From: Symbiobacteriaceae bacterium
GTDB lineage: Bacteria; Bacillota; JAAYKD01; WRDA01
Direction: 5' to 3'
Assembly: GCA_009779515.1 (NCBI GenBank)
Contig: WREE01000030.1
Span: forward strand, 1-15,731
DNA length: 15,731 nt
Position numbers and translations under genes: made by a program. The notes under the pieces were generated by a model. It had not been told where the DNA came from. It made no database searches and saw only the letters and a list, made by a program, of their open reading frames with translations. The first letter of the stretch is position 1. Each line of letters begins with the position of its first letter. This document shows positions 1 to 7,503 of the stretch, piece after piece.

Positions 1-3000
1 CCCTAAAGGTTGTAGCTCCAGATAGACTGGACAGTTACCGGGGTAACGCTTTAGGATAGCTTTAAGATCCTCCAGGCGCAGCTTGCTTCTTTGCTGAATA
101 GTTAGGTATAGATTTGGGGCTGCAGGTAGCTCGGTTACCTTGGGCTGCTGCGCTGCTCCGGTAGCAGCTACCTGGTGGGTAAAGACAAAACCGGTGGCTT
201 CCAGCTCCATATTCTGGAGCTCCTTAAGGGTGAAGGAGCCAACCAAACCTTGAGGTTTTATAGCTTCCTCTGGTAGAGGCAAATCCTTACCTCCCCCTTC
301 AAAAAGGGAGGTTTGCCCTTTACTGATTAAGGCAGCAGCAGCGAAAAGTTGGTCTTGCAACTGAGGCAAAATAAGCAAATGCTCCGCTCTTGCTCCTAAG
401 CTGTCGAAAGCCCCGCTATTGATAAGCGCTTCCAAATGGCGTTTGTTAACCTCCCCAGCCAGGCGGCGCACAAAATCACCCAGAGAGCGATACTCGCCAC
501 CTTCCTGGCGCTCCCGGAGGATAGCTTCCACCGTGGCGAAACCGAGGTTCTTTATAGCTAATAAACCAAAACGTAAGCCAGCCCCTTCTACCACAAAATG
601 CTGCCAAGAGTTGTTGATATGCGGCGGATAGAAAGGAATCCCTCGGCTTTGTAGTAAACGGAGGTAGCGAGCGGTCTGTTCCTGGTGACCGAAAAAGCTG
701 CTCAAGAGAGCAGCAAAATATGGCAAAGGGTAGTGGGTGATGAGCCAGGCGGTGTGATAAGCTAAAATGCCGTAGGCAGCGGAATGGGATTTATTAAAAC
801 CATAGGAGCCGAAAGGGCGAATAATGGCAAACACCTGCTGAGCTACTTCGCTACTGACTCCCAAAGCTGCCGCTCCTGCTAGAAAGCGCTCCTGCTGCTC
901 GATAAGAGCTTGGGCATCCCGTTTAGCCATAGCACGTCGTAACAGGTCTGCTTCCCCCAGGGAAAAGCCGGCAAGGGCATGGGCGACCTGCATCACCTGC
1001 TCCTGGTAAACCACCACCCCGTAGGTAGGTGCCAAAATTGGCTCCAGCTTGGGGTGCAAGTAGTTGATGGTGCTCTGTCCGTTTTTCGCAGCCACAAACT
1101 CAGGAATATGCTCCATAGGTCCCGGGCGATAGAGGGCGTTAGTGGCAATAATATCTTCAATACAGTTGGGCTTGAGCATCTTTAACACCCGCCGCATACC
1201 GGGGCTTTCCAGTTGAAAGACGCCGTCGCTCTCACCGCGACTGAGCATGGCGTAAGTAGCAGCATCGTCTAAAGGTATATCTTCTTCTTTAAGCTGCACC
1301 CCGTAAAGCTCGGCGATGAGAGCCAGGGTGCGGCGAATAACGGTTAGGGTGCGCAAACCTAGGAAATCTATTTTGAGAAAGCCCAAGGTTTCCAAATCGT
1401 CCATAGCATATTGGGTGAGTAGTCCCCCATCCCTGGGGCGCAGCAGAGGCAGCAGCTCGGTCAGTTTTTGCGGAGTGATGACCACTCCGGCAGCATGCAT
1501 AGAGATATTGCGCGGTTTCCCTTCCACGCGGCGCACTAATTCGAAAAGATGGCGTACCGCAGCTTTCTCTTTAATTTCTTCTTGTAAAGCCGGAGTCTGC
1601 TGTAGAGCCCGATCGACACTTTGTTCGTATTCAAAGGGGATAAGCTTTGCCAAGCGATCTACTTCATACAAAGGCATTTCGAGAGCCTTACCCACATCGC
1701 GCACCGCGCTGCGTATACCTAAAGTGCCGAAAGTAGCAATTTGGGCGACATGCTCTTCCCCATACTTGCGGGTAACATAGGCAATAACTTCGCCCCGTCG
1801 CTCAAAGCAAAAGTCGATATCGATATCGGGCATACTCACCCGTTCCGGGTTAAGAAAGCGTTCAAAGATAAGACCATAAGCCAGAGGGTCGACATTGGTA
1901 ATACCTAAAGTATAGGCTACCAAGCTACCGGTGACAGAGCCACGCCCAGGTCCCACCGGGATGCCGTTCTCTTTAGCAAAGTTGACAAAGTCCCAGACAA
2001 TGAGAAAATAACCTACAAAACCCATGGCATTAATTACCGCGATTTCATAGGCAGCTCTTTCATTTATGGCAGGGCTGGCTTCACCATAGCGAAACTGGAC
2101 TCCTGCTGTCACCAGCTCCTGGAGTAGAGTTACTCCGTCTTTCCCGGGGGGGAGAGGGTATTGGGGAAGTTGAAACTCCCCCATTTTAAACTTAAAGTTG
2201 CATCTTTCGGTTATAGCCCAAGTATTGCTCAAGGCTTCGGGGAGTTCGGCAAAAAGATGAGCCATTTCGGCTGAGGTGCGTAAGTGAAAGTTATTGCTGG
2301 GGAACCTTAGCCGTCCGTTATCGTTCACCCGGGCGCCTGTTTGCACACATAGCAAAATATCGTGGATGGGAGCATCCTGAGAAGCTATATAATGGGCATC
2401 GTTACTTGCCACCAGGGGAATATTTAACTCCCGGGCGATACGCACCAGCTCCCGGTTCACCCTGCTCTCTTCCGGTAGCCCATGATCCATCAGCTCCAGG
2501 TAGAAGCGCTCCTGGGAAAAGAGGGAGGCATAGGTGGCAGCCAGTTCCCTGGCACCCTTTAGGTTATCGGCTAAAATTAGCTGTGGGATCTCTCCCGAGG
2601 GGCAGGCGGAAAGAGCAATCAACCCTTCCTGGTATTGCTGGAGGAGATCAAGATCGATACGTGGCTTATAGTAAAATCCTTCGGTATGTCCTCGGCTGGA
2701 AAGCTGGATCAGGTTATGGTAACCGGTAGTGTTCATAGCCAGTAGCACCAGGTGTCCAGGTTCGCGGTCGATAGCGCCGCTGCGGTCAAAACGGCTACGG
2801 GGTGCAAGATACAGCTCGCAGCCCATAATCCCTTTGATACCTGCCAAAGTTGTCTCCCGGTAGAGTTCAACCAAACCATGAACTACCCCGTGGTCAGTGA
2901 GAGCTATCGCCGGTGAACCCATTTTCACTGCTGCTGCCACCAACTCCTTCACCCCTGGCATACCGTCCAACAGGCTGTAGGAGCTATGGGTATGCAGATG

Positions 3001-3021
3001 AACGAAGTTTGAAGTAGACAT
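1..3021 (-). CDS. dnaE: DNA polymerase III alpha subunit DnaE (C-terminus cut by window edge)
   Basis: This is the replicative DNA polymerase alpha subunit, which copies DNA at the fork in the cytoplasm. The frame is open for 1007 codons from ATG 3021 to base 1 with no stop, so the C-terminal part (perhaps 100-150 residues judging from DnaE lengths of about 1100-1160) lies outside. Visible in order: an N-terminal PHP domain starting HLHTHSSYSLLDG at residues 8-20, then ALTDHG, GCELYL and SNDAHY, all ligand-type motifs apparently kept; GPGRGSVTGS at 357-366; the catalytic PDIDIDF at 398-404; a third aspartate D552 in FLKIDFLGL; FNKSHS at 742-747; and a helix-hairpin-helix/OB-type end. The start matches the usual DnaE N-terminus. 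There is no good Shine-Dalgarno, but the ATG lies 3 bases after the HD-GYP stop, which suggests translational coupling. The VT in GPGRGSVTGS replaces the usual AA. Confidence 0.97.
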   Translation of the reverse strand, partial: MSTSNFVHLHTHSSYSLLDGMPGVKELVAAAVKMGSPAIALTDHGVVHGLVELYRETTLAGIKGIMGCELYLAPRSRFDRSGAIDREPGHLVLLAMNTTGYHNLIQLSSRGHTEGFYYKPRIDLDLLQQYQEGLIALSACPSGEIPQLILADNLKGARELAATYASLFSQERFYLELMDHGLPEESRVNRELVRIARELNIPLVASNDAHYIASQDAPIHDILLCVQTGARVNDNGRLRFPSNNFHLRTSAEMAHLFAELPEALSNTWAITERCNFKFKMGEFQLPQYPLPPGKDGVTLLQELVTAGVQFRYGEASPAINERAAYEIAVINAMGFVGYFLIVWDFVNFAKENGIPVGPGRGSVTGSLVAYTLGITNVDPLAYGLIFERFLNPERVSMPDIDIDFCFERRGEVIAYVTRKYGEEHVAQIATFGTLGIRSAVRDVGKALEMPLYEVDRLAKLIPFEYEQSVDRALQQTPALQEEIKEKAAVRHLFELVRRVEGKPRNISMHAAGVVITPQKLTELLPLLRPRDGGLLTQYAMDDLETLGFLKIDFLGLRTLTVIRRTLALIAELYGVQLKEEDIPLDDAATYAMLSRGESDGVFQLESPGMRRVLKMLKPNCIEDIIATNALYRPGPMEHIPEFVAAKNGQSTINYLHPKLEPILAPTYGVVVYQEQVMQVAHALAGFSLGEADLLRRAMAKRDAQALIEQQERFLAGAAALGVSSEVAQQVFAIIRPFGSYGFNKSHSAAYGILAYHTAWLITHYPLPYFAALLSSFFGHQEQTARYLRLLQSRGIPFYPPHINNSWQHFVVEGAGLRFGLLAIKNLGFATVEAILRERQEGGEYRSLGDFVRRLAGEVNKRHLEALINSGAFDSLGARAEHLLILPQLQDQLFAAAALISKGQTSLFEGGGKDLPLPEEAIKPQGLVGSFTLKELQNMELEATGFVFTHQVAATGAAQQPKVTELPAAPNLYLTIQQRSKLRLEDLKAILKRYPGNCPVYLELQPLG

Positions 3022-3024
3022 AGA

Positions 3025-4095
3025 TTAAAAGAGCAGAGAGCGCCACATAACCGGAACTGAGATATCCTCAACTGTCTTAACAATGGTAATATCTGGAGCC
3101 TCTTGGAGGTCGATTTCCATAACTCCGTCGATGAGGAAGCGGCGCCGATCTAGCAACAGGCGAATTACCGGACGAGATTTATTCTCCCGGTTGACTCCCA
3201 CCACGATGGCAGTATCTCTGGTGTTGAGTTCCACAACTGTCCCCACAGGGTAGGGCACGACTATTTTACTGAAAGCTATAACGGTTTCTTCATCGTAAGT
3301 CTGATTAATACCAGCGTTTAAGATACCAATAGCTTGTTGCGTTAAGTAACGTCGCCGGTAGGTACGGTCGGTAATAAGAGCGTCGAAGGTATCGCAGACT
3401 GCCAAAATGCGGGCATACTCGTGAATGTCTTCCCCTTTGAGCCCCTGAGGATAGCCGGAGCCGTTTTCCCGCTCACTGTGTTGAAGCACTGCTGCCGCCG
3501 AAAGGAGGGGGATAGCCATGTACTTACGTGTTAACTGGTAGCCTAGCATACAGTGCCGCTTCATTTCATCATGCTCGGCAGTGGAAAAACGTCGCCGCGA
3601 GTCTACCACTTCCTGACCGATAACCATGGTGCCAATATCGATGAGTAGGGCTGCCAAAGCTAATTCTCGCAACTGTTGCATGCGGTAGGAACGCAACCGC
3701 CCTATAGCCACTGCCATAACCGCGACTTGCACTAAATGCTCGTAAAGATACCCTTCCATGGTGCGGTTAATTTGGTGGGCGATCATTTGTTCTTCCACGG
3801 GAACGGCCAACACTTCATCTACTAAAATATATGCTATCCGTCGTAACCTGGCGGTGTCCAGCTCTACCCCGCTGCGAGCTTGCTTATAAATATCTTGGAT
3901 GGCCTGGCTGGAGGAAAAAAGGACTTCCTCCCTCACAAAATCTTGAGCCAAAACCCCCTGGAGGCGGTCATCTTCGACAATGACTGCCGCCAGGTTCACT
4001 TCCTTTATAAGGTCAATTAGTTTTTGCGTTAAAGTAACCCCGGGAGAAAGCAGGGCTTGGGATGAGAGAGAGTAAACCCCTTTGGCAAGTGCCAT
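3025..4095 (-). CDS. Degenerate HD-GYP domain protein
   Basis: This 356-residue soluble protein has an HD-GYP domain, a family whose active members hydrolyse cyclic di-GMP. The core runs from about residue 110 to 260. Ligand-type residues that remain are H120, D153, H181 (KRHCMLGY), H206, E208 and D235 (AVCDTFDAL), and the GYP motif is present as NGSGYP at 211-216. The HD pair itself is changed: the usual HDIGK reads IDIGT (152-156), and the usual HHE reads HSE (206-208). Two expected metal-binding histidines are therefore missing, so activity may be lost or altered. The C-terminal segment (about 280-345, beginning YPVGTVVEL) is the small beta-rich extension seen in many Firmicute HD-GYP proteins. 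The N-terminal 110 residues are not recognised. The ATG at 4095 has no clear Shine-Dalgarno. dnaE starts 3 bases after the stop, so the two are probably co-translated. Confidence 0.88.
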   Translation of the reverse strand: MALAKGVYSLSSQALLSPGVTLTQKLIDLIKEVNLAAVIVEDDRLQGVLAQDFVREEVLFSSSQAIQDIYKQARSGVELDTARLRRIAYILVDEVLAVPVEEQMIAHQINRTMEGYLYEHLVQVAVMAVAIGRLRSYRMQQLRELALAALLIDIGTMVIGQEVVDSRRRFSTAEHDEMKRHCMLGYQLTRKYMAIPLLSAAAVLQHSERENGSGYPQGLKGEDIHEYARILAVCDTFDALITDRTYRRRYLTQQAIGILNAGINQTYDEETVIAFSKIVVPYPVGTVVELNTRDTAIVVGVNRENKSRPVIRLLLDRRRFLIDGVMEIDLQEAPDITIVKTVEDISVPVMWRSLLF

Positions 4096-4300
4096 ACCAG
4101 GGCGAATTCTGCTAAATGGAATGCGTCTTATAGTCGCTCCCCCCTACTGGAATATCCATGCCAAAACTTGACCACAGGCGAACTAAAGGAATCTCCAAGC
4201 ACCCATTTAATAGTTCACCATAAAAGGCTAACAATCCTTCAATGGGGTATATGGTAGATATATAGACGGTTATTTCCGGCTAAACTACGGCATCTTGTTC

Positions 4301-5857
4301 TTATGGGTAGATGACTACCCGGCGTTGGGGGTCGGTACCTCGGGAACGGGAACGCAAGCCGGACTGTTCCACCAGTTCATGTTGCAGACGACGGGTATAA
4401 GCATCACGGGGGCGGAGCTCCACCGGTTTCATATCCATAGCTGCTTGTTCAATAGCCTTTTCCGCCTCTTCCAAGGGGTCTAGGTAGCTGCCACCCTTGA
4501 CATAATCTTTAACCTCCGGGCGTTCCCGTAGGAGGTTGCGCACGGCAGTTTCAACAGCGCCTATGGTGTTGCTCCGCACTGTAATTACCGGAAGTCCCAT
4601 TTCATAAGCCCGGATGATACGCTCTCCTCCCTTAAAATCGTTTAAGGCAAAAGTAATATCAGCTTCGATCATCTCCCGGGTGAGCTGCAAGGGTAAAGCA
4701 TACTTATAAATAATTCGTTCAAGATAACTGCGGTTAACGCCTATGGAAAAGATTTTCAGCGGCTGGTCGGGGAATTTATCCAAGGCGTCTAGAGAGCGGT
4801 TGCGTTCGGAATCACTGCGTCCTTCCAGGACTTTCAAAGCTGGTTGATTATCCCTGACGCTCCAGCTACCGTCCTCCTGGCGCACCCTTGTCTCAGGCTC
4901 CGGTGCCAAGTTGCGGAGAGAGAGATCCACCGAATTTGCCACATCCGGGTGCAACACCAAAGTTTGCCTATCCTGAAGCTCCACTAAAACAGCAAAGGTA
5001 GGAGCAGCCTTACGCTCTAAGACTGTCTTTTGGCTCCCCCGCCGCCTGGCTTCTTCGTCCCCTAAGGTTACCGCCTGGATACCACCAATCAGGTCGTTTA
5101 AGGTGGGGTTTTTAATTAGGTTGGCCAGAGATATCCCGTGGGCGGTAGCAATAAGCTGCACCCCTCTTTCGGCGATGGTGCGAGCAGCCAAAGCCTCCTC
5201 AGAGGTGCCAATTTCATCGATAACCACTACTTCTGGCATATGGTTTTCCACAGCTTCGATCATCACCCGATGCTGCATGGCAACTTGGGGAACTTGCATG
5301 CGCCTGGCATGACCGATAGCCGGGTGGGGAATATCTCCGTCCCCGGCTATTTCGTTACTGGTATCGACGACGATAACCCTTTTGTGGAGTTCATCGGCAG
5401 CCACCCGCGCCGCTTCCCGTAACAGAGTGGTTTTACCCACCCCGGGGCGACCTAAGAGCATAATACTAGCGCCCGACTCCACCACATCCCGTATCATCTC
5501 CACGGTGCCATAAAGAGCTCGCCCTACCCTTAAGGTAAGACCCACCACCTTGCCCTGCCGGTTGCGCATAGCCGATATACGGTGCAGGGTGCGTTCGATA
5601 CCGGAGCGGTTGTCCCTACCAAAGGGGGAGATACGCTCTACTACATAGGCAATTTCCTGAGGAGTAATCATTTCGCCAAAATAAGCAAAAGAGTTGGGAA
5701 AACGAACCTCCGGTGGTCTGCCTAAATCGAGGACAATTTCGATAAGCTCATCCAGAGAGGGATGTAGGAGATGGAGCGCCTCCCGGATATGAGGGGGAAG
5801 CACCTCCAGTAACAGCTCCAACTCGGAGGTATATGCATCTGCAAGGGAACTTTGCAC
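4301..5857 (-). CDS. AAA/RecA-type ATPase with C-terminal R3H domain (SpoIIIAA/Ycf45-like)
   Basis: This is a cytoplasmic P-loop ATPase fused to a single-stranded nucleic-acid-binding R3H domain; its cellular role is unknown. Counting from the TTG at 5860 (519 residues), the N-terminal part resembles SpoIIIAA. Walker A is GRPGVGKT at 137-144, Walker B is VVVIDEIGT at 211-219, and TAHG follows at about 239. A linker of roughly 50 residues precedes a second small domain (about 368-447) of the kind seen in Ycf45-type proteins. The R3H signature RRLQH is at 490-494, ending in the family-typical GLRSRSRG and RRVVIYP. I prefer the GTG at 5857 as start because AGGTGA (bases 5864-5869) lies 6 bases from it but only 3 from the TTG at 5860. 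The gene starts 35 bases after the tyrS stop and is probably transcribed with it. It should not be called spoIIIAA, because there is no spoIIIA operon here and the R3H domain is extra. Confidence 0.9.
   Translation of the reverse strand: MQSSLADAYTSELELLLEVLPPHIREALHLLHPSLDELIEIVLDLGRPPEVRFPNSFAYFGEMITPQEIAYVVERISPFGRDNRSGIERTLHRISAMRNRQGKVVGLTLRVGRALYGTVEMIRDVVESGASIMLLGRPGVGKTTLLREAARVAADELHKRVIVVDTSNEIAGDGDIPHPAIGHARRMQVPQVAMQHRVMIEAVENHMPEVVVIDEIGTSEEALAARTIAERGVQLIATAHGISLANLIKNPTLNDLIGGIQAVTLGDEEARRRGSQKTVLERKAAPTFAVLVELQDRQTLVLHPDVANSVDLSLRNLAPEPETRVRQEDGSWSVRDNQPALKVLEGRSDSERNRSLDALDKFPDQPLKIFSIGVNRSYLERIIYKYALPLQLTREMIEADITFALNDFKGGERIIRAYEMGLPVITVRSNTIGAVETAVRNLLRERPEVKDYVKGGSYLDPLEEAEKAIEQAAMDMKPVELRPRDAYTRRLQHELVEQSGLRSRSRGTDPQRRVVIYP
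4305..4320 (-). other. Perfect short inverted repeat over the stop of the R3H ATPase gene
   Basis: GGGTAG and CTACCC form a 6-bp perfect stem around a 4-base loop, covering the last sense codons (VVIYP) of the ATPase gene. No T run follows on the minus strand, so it does not qualify as an intrinsic terminator. It may be only a coding coincidence. Confidence 0.35.
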
Positions 5858-5892
5858 CAATAATCACCTTTTATGGAAACAGAGTTAGTTTT

Positions 5893-7125
5893 TTATACCT
5901 TCACGGCATGGTAATCTTTGCGCCCTTTGCGCAGTATTATCATACCCTCGCGCAAGTCATCGGCGGTCACCAGCTGTTCGATGCTGTTTACCCGCTCGCC
6001 GTTGACGGTAGCGCCATTTTGTTGCACCAGGCGGCGAGCTTCGGATTTACTCTCGCACAGACCTGTGCGTACCAGTAAATCGACAATGTTTACGCCGACG
6101 GTTAACTCCTCAGCTGTGAGCAGAGTGGTAGGCATAGCGCTATGGTCACCGCTACCGCCAAAGAGAGCTGCTGCCGCCTGAGCAGCCGCCTCTGCCGCTG
6201 CTTCACCATGGATAAGAGCAGTTACTTGATGTGCCAGCACCTTTTTCGCCTCGTTGAGGGTAGAACCCCCTTCACGGCAGAGAGCTGAAATTTCGGTCAT
6301 AGGCATGAGGGTGTAGAGAGCCAGCAGCTTAGCTACATCACCATCGTGGACATTACGCCAGTACTGGTAAAACTCGTAGGGGCTGGTGCGGTTGGGATCC
6401 AGCCAGACAGCTCCAGCTTCCGTCTTCCCCATCTTTTTACCGTCGCTGGTTTCCAGGAGGGGGATAGTCAAAGCATGAGCTTCACCCCTCTCCAAGCGCC
6501 GGATAAGGTCAGCTCCGCTTAAGATATTGCTCCACTGGTCATCGCCACCTACTTGCACTTTACAACCATATTCCCGGTAAAGAACTAAAAAGTCGTAGCT
6601 TTGCATAATCATGTAGTTAAGCTCAATAAAGCTAAGACCTCCGTCAGGACGTTCCATACGGGTGCGGTAGCAATCAGCTTGTAGCATCCGGTTTACCGAA
6701 AAGTGCGCTCCTATCTCCCGTAAAAAACTGATATAGTTTAAAGGGAGAAGCCAATCGGCATTGTCGAGCATGACTGCTTCCCCGGGGCTAAAGTCTAACA
6801 TGGGTGCTAACTGCTTCTTTAAGCACCCTTTATTGTACTCAATCTCCTCAAAGGAGATAAGGGAACGCATTTCGGTTTTGCCGGAGGGATCGCCTACGGT
6901 AACCGTGCCACCACCTACCACCAGGAGAGGGCGATGCCCGGCGCGCTGCAGGTGCATAAGAAGCATTACCGGGAGCAAGTGTCCTACATGCAGGCTATCT
7001 GCTGTAGGATCGATGCCCAGGTAACAGGTAACTCTCTCCCGGGCAAAAAGTTCTTCGATCTCCTGAGGATGGCTAAGTTGCTGGATAAAACCTCTCTCAC
7101 GAAGAGTATTCAGGATTGTCGGCAT
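5893..7125 (-). CDS. tyrS: Tyrosyl-tRNA synthetase
   Basis: This enzyme charges tRNA-Tyr with tyrosine, using ATP, in the cytoplasm. The 410-residue length fits bacterial TyrRS. It has the class I HIGH motif as HVGH at residues 46-49, the tyrosine-site segment QVGGDDQWSN at 191-200, the KMSKS loop as KMGKT at 231-235 followed by AGAVWLDP, and a C-terminal S4 RNA-binding domain from about 346 to 410. The KMGKT form occurs in other bacterial TyrRS enzymes, so it is not a sign of inactivation. The ATG at 7125 is supported by a Shine-Dalgarno AAGGAAGG at 7131-7138. Expression is controlled by the upstream T-box leader. The R3H ATPase follows 35 bases after the stop. An alanine-rich stretch (about 309-320) lies between the helical domain and the S4 domain and is unremarkable. 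Confidence 0.98.
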   Translation of the reverse strand: MPTILNTLRERGFIQQLSHPQEIEELFARERVTCYLGIDPTADSLHVGHLLPVMLLMHLQRAGHRPLLVVGGGTVTVGDPSGKTEMRSLISFEEIEYNKGCLKKQLAPMLDFSPGEAVMLDNADWLLPLNYISFLREIGAHFSVNRMLQADCYRTRMERPDGGLSFIELNYMIMQSYDFLVLYREYGCKVQVGGDDQWSNILSGADLIRRLERGEAHALTIPLLETSDGKKMGKTEAGAVWLDPNRTSPYEFYQYWRNVHDGDVAKLLALYTLMPMTEISALCREGGSTLNEAKKVLAHQVTALIHGEAAAEAAAQAAAALFGGSGDHSAMPTTLLTAEELTVGVNIVDLLVRTGLCESKSEARRLVQQNGATVNGERVNSIEQLVTADDLREGMIILRKGRKDYHAVKV

Positions 7126-7152
7126 AGTATCCTTCCTTTCTTTTTTAGTTAC

Positions 7153-7189
7153 AAAAAACCCCGCTCCTGACTAGGTCAGGGGCGGGGTT
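7153..7189 (-). terminator. Conditional terminator of the tyrS T-box
   Basis: On the minus strand AACCCCGCCCCTGAC pairs with GTCAGGAGCGGGGTT around a CTA loop, with one internal C/A mismatch, followed by a T run. The 5' arm directly abuts the T-box sequence, the usual arrangement in which terminator and antiterminator exclude each other. Confidence 0.95.
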
Positions 7190-7203
7190 CGCGGTACCAC
7201 CCT
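7190..7203 (-). promoter_or_regulatory. T-box consensus (antiterminator bulge strand)
   Basis: The minus strand reads AGGGTGGTACCGCG, an exact match to the conserved T-box core. The UGGU inside it is the acceptor-end binding site; its last base fits a tRNA with discriminator A, as tRNA-Tyr has. Confidence 0.95.
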
Positions 7204-7451
7204 GATACCACTGCTATATTTACCATTTAGAGGTACAAGTTAACAGTGCTCGATACCTGATAACGGAAGGCTATCCGTCGGTCTCTACTGGATGCACCTT
7301 TAAGGCATAGCGCGCTTTATGCCAGGGAGCATTTTTCCAAACCGCAGCTCAAAAGGGTATTCCATAGCTCTTTAGTGCCGATTCGCAGCTAACACCGGCT
7401 CTCTGAGACTAAAGGTAGGCTATGTACTCTGCTTTGTCTTAGCTTTGCTGC

Positions 7452-7480
7452 AGTATAGCTTGTTTACCGCTTGCTGTCAA
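7452..7480 (-). promoter_or_regulatory. Sigma-A type promoter of tyrS
   Basis: The minus strand shows TTGACA (7480-7475), a 17-base spacer and TATACT (7457-7452). This gives a perfect -35 box and a -10 box with one mismatch. Transcription would start near 7445, just before the T-box Stem I. The -35 box lies only 23 bases after the stop of the preceding YcdB/YcdC-SLH gene, and I see no terminator between them. Confidence 0.9.
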
Positions 7481-7503
7481 GGGGCTGCTGTTAGGATTTT
7501 TGC

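Larger units (their letters stand above)
7153..7445 (-). promoter_or_regulatory. Tyrosine T-box riboswitch leader of tyrS
   Basis: This transcribed leader senses uncharged tRNA-Tyr and controls termination before tyrS. Four elements are visible on the minus strand. First, a Stem I apical region has AGAGAGCCGG (about 7401-7392) and GCGAATCGGC. Second, a specifier sits in GGAATACCC, with UAC (tyrosine) at 7359-7357. Third, a Stem III-type hairpin ACGGA/TCCGT lies near 7263-7278. Fourth, the canonical T-box AGGGTGGTACCGCG is at 7203-7190. The UGGU of the T-box (7199-7196) would pair with the ACCA end of tRNA-Tyr. Uncharged tRNA would stabilise the antiterminator; charged tRNA would allow the terminator to form. 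The exact pairing of Stem I was judged by eye and not folded. Confidence 0.95.

Noticed and set aside
4096..4300. Small gene or clear promoter in the spacer before the HD-GYP gene
   Set aside because: The only frame seen is about 15 codons without a Shine-Dalgarno, and no convincing -35/-10 pair was found by eye.
4305..4320. Terminator after the R3H ATPase gene
   Set aside because: The 6-bp hairpin is within the last codons and no T run follows on the minus strand.
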